Shown here: positions 57,275-64,000 of the stretch, in pieces | How the letters are laid out: each line of letters opens with the position of its first letter | Position numbering within the stretch: the stretch's first letter is position 1 | Assembly: GCF_002078175.1 (NCBI RefSeq) | Contig: NZ_MWFK01000001.1 | Coordinates: forward strand, 4,712,001-4,776,000 | Direction of reading: 5' to 3' | Source: Streptomyces sp. M41(2017) | GTDB lineage: Bacteria > Actinomycetota > Actinomycetes > Streptomycetales > Streptomycetaceae | Length of the DNA: 64,000 nt | The notes under the pieces: model-generated | What the model saw: the letters and a program-made list of their open reading frames with translations, nothing else | Databases searched by the model: none | Told to the model about the DNA's origin: nothing | Position numbers and translations under genes: made by a program

Positions 57275-58932
57275 GGCCTGCGCCAGCTCCGTCCGTCTCG
57301 TGCGAGCATCTCGTCGGCTTCCTTCGGGCCCCAGCTGCCCGAGGGGTACTGCGCCGGCTTGCCGTGCGCGTCCCAGTACCCCTCGATCGGGTCGAGGACC
57401 TTCCAGGACTCTTCCACCTCCTGGTGACGGGGGAAGAGATTGGCGTCGCCGAGCAGGACATCCAGGATCAGCCGTTCGTACGCCTCCGGGCTGGACTCGG
57501 TGAACGACTCGCCGTACGCGAAGTCCATGGTGACGTCCCGGATCTCCATCGAGGTACCCGGGACCTTGGATCCGAAGCGCACCGTCATGCCCTCGTCCGG
57601 CTGGACGCGGATGACGATCGCGTTCGCGCCGAGTTCCTCCGTGGCCGTGGAGTCGAAGGGGGAGTGCGGGGCGCGCTGGAACACGACCGCGATCTCGGTG
57701 ACGCGGCGGCCGAGCCGCTTGCCGGTGCGCAGGTAGAAGGGGACACCCGCCCAACGGCGGTTGTCGACCTGGAGCTTGACGGCCGCGTAGGTGTCGGTCG
57801 TCGACGCGGGGTCGATGCCGTCCTCCTGGAGGTAGCCGCGCACCCGCTCGCCGCCCTGCCAGCTCGCCGCGTACTGGCCGCGCACGGTGTGCTCGCCCAG
57901 GTTCTCCGGGAGCTTCACCGCACGCAGCACCTTGAGCTTCTCGGTCAGCAGCGACTCGGCGTCGAACGCGGCCGGTTCCTCCATGGCGGTCAGCGCCATC
58001 AGCTGGAGGAGGTGGTTCTGGATGACGTCACGGGCGGACCCGATGCCGTCGTAGTAGCCGGCCCGGCCGCCGATGCCGATGTCCTCGGCCATGGTGATCT
58101 GCACGTGGTCGACGTACGACCGGTTCCAGATGGGCTCGTACATCTGGTTGGCGAAGCGGAGCGCCAGGATGTTCTGGACGGTCTCCTTGCCGAGGTAGTG
58201 GTCGATACGGAACACCTGGTCCGGGTCGAACACCTCGTGCACGATCTTGTTCAGCTCGCGCGCGCTCTTCAGGTCGTGACCGAACGGCTTCTCGATGACC
58301 GCACGCCGCCAGGACCCCTCGGGGGCGTCGGCGAGTCCGTGCTTCTTGAGCTGCTGGACGACCTTGGGGAAGAACTTCGGCGGGACGGACAGATAGAACG
58401 CGTAGTTGCCGCTGGTCCCCTGCGAGGAGTCCAACTCCTCGACAGCCTCGCGCAGTTGCTCGAACGCGTTGTCGTCGTCGAAGTCGCCGGGAATGAACCG
58501 CATGCCCTCGGCGAGCTGCTGCCAGACCTCCTCGCGGAACTCGGTGCGCGCGTGCTCGCGCACCGAGTCGTGCACCACCTGCGCGAAGTCCTGGTCCTCC
58601 CACTCACGCCGGGCGAACCCGAGGAGCGAGAAACCCGGCGGCAGCAGACCGCGGTTGGCGAGGTCGTACACGGCCGGCATCAGCTTCTTGCGCGACAGGT
58701 CACCGGTCACACCGAAGATGACGAGCCCGGAGGGGCCCGCGATCCGGGGGAGCCGGCGGTCGCGCGGGTCGCGCAGCGGGTTGTCCCAGTCGGCCGCCGA
58801 AACGACGCCGAGCGCCTCGGCGAGCGCCTCGGGCGTCACGCCGGACGGTTCCACGGGCGTGTCACCGGATCCCTGCGGCGCGGCGGGCGCGTCCTCCGGG
58901 GCGACGTCGGCGGGTGTTCCACGCTTGGTCAT
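57271..58932 (-). CDS. zwf: Glucose-6-phosphate 1-dehydrogenase
   Basis: The 553-residue enzyme has the dinucleotide loop VIFGVTGDLSRKKL (about 71-84), the catalytic RIDHYLGKE (about 240-248) and EKPFGHD. It makes 6-phosphogluconolactone and NADPH. The first about 45 residues are a flexible Pro/Glu-rich extension. ATG 58932 overlaps the tal stop (ATGA); its own stop overlaps the opcA start. Confidence 0.97.
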   Translation of the reverse strand: MTKRGTPADVAPEDAPAAPQGSGDTPVEPSGVTPEALAEALGVVSAADWDNPLRDPRDRRLPRIAGPSGLVIFGVTGDLSRKKLMPAVYDLANRGLLPPGFSLLGFARREWEDQDFAQVVHDSVREHARTEFREEVWQQLAEGMRFIPGDFDDDNAFEQLREAVEELDSSQGTSGNYAFYLSVPPKFFPKVVQQLKKHGLADAPEGSWRRAVIEKPFGHDLKSARELNKIVHEVFDPDQVFRIDHYLGKETVQNILALRFANQMYEPIWNRSYVDHVQITMAEDIGIGGRAGYYDGIGSARDVIQNHLLQLMALTAMEEPAAFDAESLLTEKLKVLRAVKLPENLGEHTVRGQYAASWQGGERVRGYLQEDGIDPASTTDTYAAVKLQVDNRRWAGVPFYLRTGKRLGRRVTEIAVVFQRAPHSPFDSTATEELGANAIVIRVQPDEGMTVRFGSKVPGTSMEIRDVTMDFAYGESFTESSPEAYERLILDVLLGDANLFPRHQEVEESWKVLDPIEGYWDAHGKPAQYPSGSWGPKEADEMLARDGRSWRRP

Positions 58933-60074
58933 TCCCCCTCAACTCCCTTGCCGCGCAGCGAGGACGCGACGGCCTCCAGCAGGTCCTCCCACGCCACCTC
59001 GAACTTCGCGACGGCCTCAGTCTCCAGCTGGGCGACGACCTCGTCGTAGGAGATCCCGAGCGTCTCGACGGCGGCCAGGTCGGCACGCGCCTGGGCGTAG
59101 CCGCCGGTCACCGCGTCACCGTGGATGTCGCCGTGGTCGGCGGTCGCGTTCAGCGTCGCCTCCGGCATGGTGTTCACCGTGCCCGGCGCGACCAGCTCGT
59201 CGACGTACAGGGTGTCCTTGTACGCCGGGTCCTTGACCCCCGTGGACGCCCACAGCGGACGCTGCTTGTTGGCGCCGGACGGGGCGAGCGCCGTCCAGCG
59301 GTCCCCGGCGAACACCTCCTCGTAGGCCTCGTAGGCGAGCCGCGCGTTGGCGAGCGCCGCACGGCCCTTGAGCGCGAGGGCCTCGTCGGTGCCGACCTTG
59401 GCGAGCCGCTTGTCGATCTCGGCGTCGACGCGGGAGACGAAGAAGGAGGCGACGGAGTGGATGCCGGCGAGGTCGATGCCCGCCGCGTCCGCCTTCTCCA
59501 GGCCCGCCAGGTAGGCGTCCATGACGGCGCGGTAGCGCTCCAGGGAGAAGATCAGCGTCACGTTGACGCTGATGCCGAGGCCGATGACCTCGGTGATCGC
59601 CGGGAGGCCCGCCTCCGTCGCGGGGATCTTGATCATCACGTTCGGGCGGTCGACGAGCCAGGCGAGCTGCTTGGCCTCGGCGATGGTGGCGGCCGTGTCG
59701 TGGGCGAGCCGGGGGTCGACCTCGATGGAGACCCGGCCGTCGCGGCCGCCGGTGGTCTCGAACACGGGGCGCAGGATGTCGGCGGCGGCGCGGACGTCCG
59801 CGGTCGTCATCATCCGGACGGCCTCGTCGACCGTCACCTTGCGGACGGCCAGGTCGGCGAGCTGCTCCTCGTAGCCCTCGCCGGAGCCGATGGCGGCCTG
59901 GAAGATGGACGGGTTGGTGGTCACGCCCACCACATGGCGGTTCTCGACGAGTCCGGCCAGGTTGCCGGACTCGATGCGCTTGCGGGACAGGTCGTCCAGC
60001 CAGATGGACACGCCTTCGTCGGAGAGGCGCTTCAGGGTTGCCGCGGTCGCGGTTGCTTCGGTCACAGTGATCAT
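58929..60074 (-). CDS. tal: Transaldolase
   Basis: The 381-residue enzyme has VTTNPSIFQAAI (about 50-61), catalytic Lys in NVMIKIPATEAG (about 149) and ISVNVTLIFSLERY. It exchanges three-carbon units between sugar phosphates. ATG 60074 follows AAGGAAG. The length matches the actinomycete transaldolase class (about 370). It lies 19 bp after tkt. Confidence 0.96.
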   Translation of the reverse strand: MITVTEATATAATLKRLSDEGVSIWLDDLSRKRIESGNLAGLVENRHVVGVTTNPSIFQAAIGSGEGYEEQLADLAVRKVTVDEAVRMMTTADVRAAADILRPVFETTGGRDGRVSIEVDPRLAHDTAATIAEAKQLAWLVDRPNVMIKIPATEAGLPAITEVIGLGISVNVTLIFSLERYRAVMDAYLAGLEKADAAGIDLAGIHSVASFFVSRVDAEIDKRLAKVGTDEALALKGRAALANARLAYEAYEEVFAGDRWTALAPSGANKQRPLWASTGVKDPAYKDTLYVDELVAPGTVNTMPEATLNATADHGDIHGDAVTGGYAQARADLAAVETLGISYDEVVAQLETEAVAKFEVAWEDLLEAVASSLRGKGVEGE

Positions 60075-60093
60075 CTTCCTTGGTACGAACGGA

Positions 60094-62169
60094 TCAACCG
60101 CGCAGGGCGGAGAGGGATTCCCGCGCGGCGGCGGCGACGTTCTCGGCGGTGAAGCCGAACTCGGCGAACAGTGTCTTGGCGTCGGCGGAGGCGCCGAAGT
60201 GCTCCAGCGAAACGATGCGTCCTGCGTCACCGACGTAGCGGTACCAGGTCAGACCGATTCCGGCCTCGACCGCCACGCGGGCCTTCACGGACGGCGGAAG
60301 CACACGCTCCCGGTACTCCGCGGGCTGCTCCTCGAACCACTCGACGGACGGCATCGACACGACACGGGTGCCGACACCCTCCGCCTCCAGGCGCTCGCGC
60401 GCCTCGACGGCGAGCTGCACCTCGGAGCCGGTGGCGATGAGGAGCACGTCCGGGGTCTCGGTGGAGGAGTCCTTCAGGACGTACCCGCCGCGCGCGGCGT
60501 CGGGGTCGGCCCGGTAGGTCGGCACGCCCTGACGGGTGAGGGCCAGACCGTGCGGGGCCGGGTCGGTGGCGTGCCGGCGGAGGATCTCTGCCCAGGCGAT
60601 CGAGGTCTCGTTCGCGTCGGCCGGGCGGACGATGTTCAGGCCCGGGATGGCGCGCAGCGAGGCGAGGTGCTCGACCGGCTGGTGGGTGGGGCCGTCCTCG
60701 CCGAGACCGACGGAGTCGTGCGTCCAGACGTACGTGACCGGGAGCTGCATGAGCGCGGACAGCCGGACGGCGTTGCGCATGTAGTCGGAGAACACCAGGA
60801 AGGTGCCGCCGTAGATGCGGGTGTTGCCGTGCAGCGCGATGCCGTTCATCTCCGCGGCCATCGAGTGCTCACGGATGCCGAAGTGCACGGTGCGGCCGTA
60901 CGGGTCGGCCTCCGGCAGCGGGTTGCCCCTCGGCAGGAAGGACGACGTCTTGTCGATGGTGGTGTTGTTCGAGCCTGCCAGGTCGGCGGAGCCGCCCCAC
61001 AGTTCGGGGAGTACCTCCCCGAGGGCCTGGAGCACCTTGCCGGACGCGGCGCGGGTGGCCACGGAGGTGCCTTCCTCGAAGACCGGCAGCGCGGCCTCCC
61101 AGCCCTCGGGGAGCTGGCCCGCGACGATCCGGTCGAAGAGCTTGGCGCGCTCGGGTTCGGCGGTGCGCCAGGCGCCGATCCGCTTGTCCCAGGCGGCGTG
61201 CGCCTCGGCACCCCGGTCGAGGGCCTGCCGGGCGTGGGCCAGCACCTCGGCGTCGACCTGGAAGGTCTGCTCCGGGTCGAAGCCGAGGATGCGCTTGGTG
61301 GCGGCGATCTCCTCGGCTCCGAGCGCCGAGCCGTGCGAGGCCTCGGTGTTCTGCGCGTTCGGCGCGGGCCACGCGATGATCGTGCGCATCGCGATGATGG
61401 AGGGGCGTTCGGTCTCGGCCTTGGCCGCGGTGAGCGCGGTGTGCAGCGCGTGCACGTCGATGTCGCCGCCGAGGGCGGGCTCGATGCGCTGCACGTGCCA
61501 GCCGTACGCCTCGTAGCGCGCCAGGACGTCCTCGGAGAAGGCGGTCGCGGTGTCGCCCTCGATGGAGATGTGGTTGTCGTCGTAGACGAAGACCAGGTTG
61601 CCGAGCTTCTGGTGGCCGGCGAGCGAGGACGCCTCGGCGGAGATGCCCTCCTCCAGGTCGCCGTCGGAGACGATCGCCCAGATGGTGTGGTCGAAGGGCG
61701 AGTCGCCCTCGGGGGTCTCCGGGTCGAAGAGACCGCGTTCGTAGCGGGCGGCCATCGCCATGCCGACCGCGTTGGCGACGCCCTGGCCGAGCGGGCCCGT
61801 CGTGGTCTCGACACCCGCGGTGTGGCCGTACTCGGGGTGCCCCGGCGTCTTCGAGCCGTGCGTGCGGAACGCCTTCAGGTCGTCGAGGCCGAGCTCGTAG
61901 CCCGACAGGAAGAGCTGCGTGTAAAGAGTGAGCGAGGTGTGGCCGGGGGAGAGGACGAAGCGGTCGCGTCCGGTCCACTCCGGATCGGCCGGGTCGTGAC
62001 GCATCACCTTCTGAAAGAGGGTGTACGCCGCCGGGGCCAGGCTCATCGCGGTTCCGGGATGGCCGTTGCCCACCTTCTGCACGGCGTCAGCGGCCAGGAT
62101 GCGGGCGGTGTCGACGGCTCGGCGGTCGAGCTCGGTCCAGGTGAAGTCGTCGGAGCTCTGCGTACTCAT
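60094..62169 (-). CDS. tkt: Transketolase
   Basis: The 691-residue ThDP enzyme has NGHPGTAMSLAP, the ThDP/Mg motif VSDGDLEEGISAEA, and the C-terminal VTYVWTHDSVGLGEDGPTHQPVEHL. It transfers two-carbon units in the non-oxidative pentose-phosphate pathway. ATG 62169 follows GAGGAC; TTG two codons upstream is an alternative. It is first in the minus-strand operon, so the palindrome 54 bp upstream is positioned to control all seven genes. Confidence 0.97.
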   Translation of the reverse strand: MSTQSSDDFTWTELDRRAVDTARILAADAVQKVGNGHPGTAMSLAPAAYTLFQKVMRHDPADPEWTGRDRFVLSPGHTSLTLYTQLFLSGYELGLDDLKAFRTHGSKTPGHPEYGHTAGVETTTGPLGQGVANAVGMAMAARYERGLFDPETPEGDSPFDHTIWAIVSDGDLEEGISAEASSLAGHQKLGNLVFVYDDNHISIEGDTATAFSEDVLARYEAYGWHVQRIEPALGGDIDVHALHTALTAAKAETERPSIIAMRTIIAWPAPNAQNTEASHGSALGAEEIAATKRILGFDPEQTFQVDAEVLAHARQALDRGAEAHAAWDKRIGAWRTAEPERAKLFDRIVAGQLPEGWEAALPVFEEGTSVATRAASGKVLQALGEVLPELWGGSADLAGSNNTTIDKTSSFLPRGNPLPEADPYGRTVHFGIREHSMAAEMNGIALHGNTRIYGGTFLVFSDYMRNAVRLSALMQLPVTYVWTHDSVGLGEDGPTHQPVEHLASLRAIPGLNIVRPADANETSIAWAEILRRHATDPAPHGLALTRQGVPTYRADPDAARGGYVLKDSSTETPDVLLIATGSEVQLAVEARERLEAEGVGTRVVSMPSVEWFEEQPAEYRERVLPPSVKARVAVEAGIGLTWYRYVGDAGRIVSLEHFGASADAKTLFAEFGFTAENVAAAARESLSALRG

Positions 62170-62217
62170 CTTCAAGAAGTCCTCACGGGAGGGGTCGTCG
62201 CTGGTCGAACGCCTTCA

Positions 62218-62237
62218 AACCTAAAAGTCAGACTTTT
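62218..62237 (-). promoter_or_regulatory. Promoter and palindromic operator of the pentose-phosphate operon
   Basis: AAAAGTCAGACTTTT (62223-62237) is a perfect palindrome around one central base. On the minus strand TAGGTT (62223-62218) is a possible -10 abutting it, so the palindrome lies in the promoter spacer and a bound protein would block RNA polymerase. The divergent AraC gene starts at 62316 and could also be controlled. The binding protein is unknown. Confidence 0.6.
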
Positions 62238-62315
62238 GCCGGGGAAGGTGCCCGTGTGTCAGCCTTCGGTGAAAGTGGGACACGCAGAGTCGTGGCGAGC
62301 CGACGCGAGAAGGAC

Positions 62316-63245
62316 ATGGCAGACAGAACCACCCAAGGCGGGAGCCCGGTCCGCAGCGGTGCCGCGGGCGCGGGCGGCACCCCGGACGGGATCAGGACGT
62401 TTCCCTTCCCGTCCGACCTGAGCCTCTCCGGCGTCGGGATGCAGGTCGGCGCGATGGGCACCGGGCGCACCTGGCACGCGGAGGCCCCGCTGGAGCGCGT
62501 GCACCGCATCGACTTCCACGTCGTGATGCTCTTCAGCGAGGGCCCGGTCCGGCACATGATCGACTTCGCCGAGTACGAGGCCGCGGCGGGCGACATCCTG
62601 TGGATCCGCCCCGGCCAGGTGCACCGCTTCTCCAGCACCGACCGCTACCGCGGCACGGTCCTGACCATGCAGCCCGGGTTCCTGCCCCGCGCGACCGTCG
62701 AGGCGACCGGCCTCTACCGGTACGACCTGCCCCCGCTGCTGCACCCCGCGGCGGACCGGCTGGCTGCCTTGGAGCACTCGCTCGCCCAGCTGGAGCGCGA
62801 GTACGTCGACACCACCACGCTGCCGCTCAGCCTGCACACCTCGGTGCTGCGGCACGCGCTGACCGCGTTCCTGCTCCGCCTCGCCCATCTCGCGGCCAGT
62901 TCCGCCGAGGCGGCCCGGGAACACACCGACACCACCTTCACCCGCTTCCGGGACGCGGTCGAGAAGGACTTCGCCACCAATCACAGCGTCAGCGCCTACG
63001 CCGACGGGCTCGGCTACTCGCGGCGCACCCTGGTCCGCGCGGTGCGCGCCGCCACGGGCGAGACGCCCAAGGGGTTCATCGACAAACGGGTGGTCCTGGA
63101 GGCCAAGCGGCTCCTCGCCCACACGGAGATGCCGATCGGGCGCATCGGGGTCGCCGTCGGCTTCCCGGACTCGGCGAACTTCTCGAAGTTCTTCCAGCAG
63201 CACACGGGCGCGGCTCCGGCGGCCTTCCGCGCCGAACTGCGCTGA
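62316..63245 (+). CDS. AraC-family transcriptional regulator
   Basis: The 309-residue protein has a cupin-like N-terminal sensing domain (HVVMLFSEGPVRHMIDFAEYEAAAGDILWIRPGQVHRF) and a C-terminal double HTH (about 215-305; SVSAYADGLGYSRRTLVRAVRAATG, IGVAVGFPDSANFSKFFQQHTG). ATG 62316 with GAGAAGGAC upstream is chosen; an in-frame start at 62256 lacks such a site. It is divergent from tkt and could regulate the operon or the GH16 region. The effector is unknown, perhaps a sugar. Confidence 0.88.
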   Translation: MADRTTQGGSPVRSGAAGAGGTPDGIRTFPFPSDLSLSGVGMQVGAMGTGRTWHAEAPLERVHRIDFHVVMLFSEGPVRHMIDFAEYEAAAGDILWIRPGQVHRFSSTDRYRGTVLTMQPGFLPRATVEATGLYRYDLPPLLHPAADRLAALEHSLAQLEREYVDTTTLPLSLHTSVLRHALTAFLLRLAHLAASSAEAAREHTDTTFTRFRDAVEKDFATNHSVSAYADGLGYSRRTLVRAVRAATGETPKGFIDKRVVLEAKRLLAHTEMPIGRIGVAVGFPDSANFSKFFQQHTGAAPAAFRAELR

Positions 63246-63273
63246 GAGGGGCGGACCGTGCGGCCCGCCCCTC
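63246..63273. terminator. Hairpin terminator between convergent genes
   Basis: GAGGGGCGG (63246-63254) pairs with CCGCCCCTC (63265-63273) and two further G-C pairs can close across single mismatches. It lies 1 bp after the AraC-gene stop and 55 bp before the GH16 gene's stop. Confidence 0.6.
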
Positions 63274-63327
63274 CCGTCCGGCCGGCCGTCCGGCCGTCGG
63301 TCACCGCTCCCCGCGGGGAGCCGCGGC

Positions 63328-64000
63328 TCAGTGACCGAAGTCGAACCAGTTGACGTTGACGAAGTCGGCCGGCTGACCGCTGGTGAAGGTCAGATAGACG
63401 TCGTGCGTCCCGGTGACGGAGCTGATGTTCGCCGGTACGGTCCGCCAGGACTGCCAGCCACCGGTGTTGCCGAGCGCGAAGCTGCCGACGGGCGTCGCGG
63501 TCCGGCTGTCGAGACGCACCTCGACGAGGCCGCTGACACTGCCGCCCGCGCCGCTCGCGACCCGCCCGTAGAACTGCCGGGCCGCCGTGGAACCGAAGTT
63601 GACGCCCTTGTAGAGCGCGTAGTCGCCGTTCGCGATGGAGCTGATGTTCTGGCCGCCGCCGGTGTCCGTGGTGGTCTCGGTGCCGACGCCCGCCTGCCCG
63701 TCGTACGACTCGGCCTGGATCGCGCCGTAGGCGTCACGGTTGCCGGTGGGCGGCGGGGTGGTCCCACCGCCGCCGCCGGCCGACTGGAGGACCTGGACGT
63801 AGTCGACGACCATCGGGTGGCCCGGCACCGTGCCGCTGTCCGGACCGCCGCCGAACGCGTCGGGGAAGCCGCCGCCCATCGCCACATTCAGGATCACGAA
63901 GTAGCCGTGGTTGGTGGCGTTCGCCCAGGTGGTCGCGTCGACCTGGTTCGCCTTCACCGTGTGGAAGTTGACCCCGTCGAGGTAGAAGCGGATCTCCTCG
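63328..64000 (-). CDS. GH16 endo-glucanase with C-terminal CBM6-like domain, 5' part outside the window
   Basis: The frame is open at the right edge, so only the C-terminal 223 residues are present. They show the end of a GH16 jelly roll (NATNHGYFVILNVAMGGGFPD, HPMVVDYVQVLQS), typical of laminarinase/beta-1,3-glucanase, then a Gly/Thr/Pro linker (GGGGGTTPPPTG) and a CBM6-like module (AIQAESYDGQAGV, DYALYKGVNFGS, VNVNWFDFGH) that would bind beta-glucan. The catalytic Glu residues are outside the window. It would be a secreted enzyme. Confidence 0.9.
   Translation of the reverse strand, partial: EEIRFYLDGVNFHTVKANQVDATTWANATNHGYFVILNVAMGGGFPDAFGGGPDSGTVPGHPMVVDYVQVLQSAGGGGGTTPPPTGNRDAYGAIQAESYDGQAGVGTETTTDTGGGQNISSIANGDYALYKGVNFGSTAARQFYGRVASGAGGSVSGLVEVRLDSRTATPVGSFALGNTGGWQSWRTVPANISSVTGTHDVYLTFTSGQPADFVNVNWFDFGH

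Noticed and set aside
1..64000. Search for tRNA, rRNA, insertion sequences, phage genes, CRISPR arrays and attachment sites.
   Set aside because: No cloverleaf, transposase motif, terminal inverted repeat pair or direct-repeat array could be recognised; gene content and base use look chromosomal throughout.

Overview
The DNA is very GC-rich, with G/C-biased third positions, GTG and TTG starts, GTGA/ATGA stop-start overlaps, a four-gene conservon (sensor kinase, roadblock, DUF742, GTPase), an OpcA-containing pentose-phosphate operon and F420-type enzymes. Together these point to Streptomyces or a close actinomycete. I saw no tRNA, rRNA, insertion sequence, phage gene or CRISPR array. From memory, the gene order at 26.7-62.2 kb resembles the Streptomyces coelicolor SCO6650-SCO6663 neighbourhood.

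Region 1 (1-8.9 kb) is an oxalate-to-CO2 module: the 3' part of a molybdenum formate dehydrogenase, its small delta subunit, a LysR regulator, an AMP-forming acyl-CoA ligase, oxalyl-CoA decarboxylase and formyl-CoA transferase. Two matching LysR-type boxes lie between the divergent ligase and decarboxylase genes. The module ends in a perfect 37-bp-stem hairpin. Region 2 (8.9-24.5 kb) holds a PAS protein, a TetR/MFS pair with twin operators, an ammonia-lyase homologue without the canonical MIO triad, and an osmoprotectant ABC system. The binding-protein gene of that system is cut off from its ATPase and permease genes by an oppositely oriented conservon. A glycosylase-like protein and a secreted double-lectin protein follow.

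Region 3 (24.7-33.0 kb) is the most unusual part. It encodes a CDP-alcohol phosphatidyltransferase, a zinc-less MDR dehydrogenase, a PTPS-like T-fold protein without its metal and catalytic residues, a GT4 glycosyltransferase, a SAM methyltransferase, a flippase-like membrane protein, a creatininase-family hydrolase, a GTP cyclohydrolase II with Met at the key Tyr position, and an ornithine-cyclodeaminase-family enzyme. The set suggests an incompletely described pathway that diverts GTP through a formylated pyrimidine to a glycosylated, methylated, possibly membrane-associated product.

Region 4 (33-53 kb) is accessory metabolism: MFS pumps, a beta-lactamase-fold hydrolase, TetR regulators each beside palindromic operators, a shikimate/quinate catabolic unit (transporter, TetR, dehydrogenase, fused 3-dehydroshikimate dehydratase) sharing a 23-bp operator motif, a secreted GH31 enzyme, an amino-acid permease, and a secreted beta-propeller-like protein preceded by an apparently leaderless 31-residue Cys-containing leader peptide.

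Region 5 (53.2-62.2 kb) is one minus-strand operon, tkt-tal-zwf-opcA-pgi-gnd-phosphatase, headed by a perfect palindrome and divergent from an AraC regulator. The window ends in the 3' part of a GH16 glucanase gene with a CBM6-like module.
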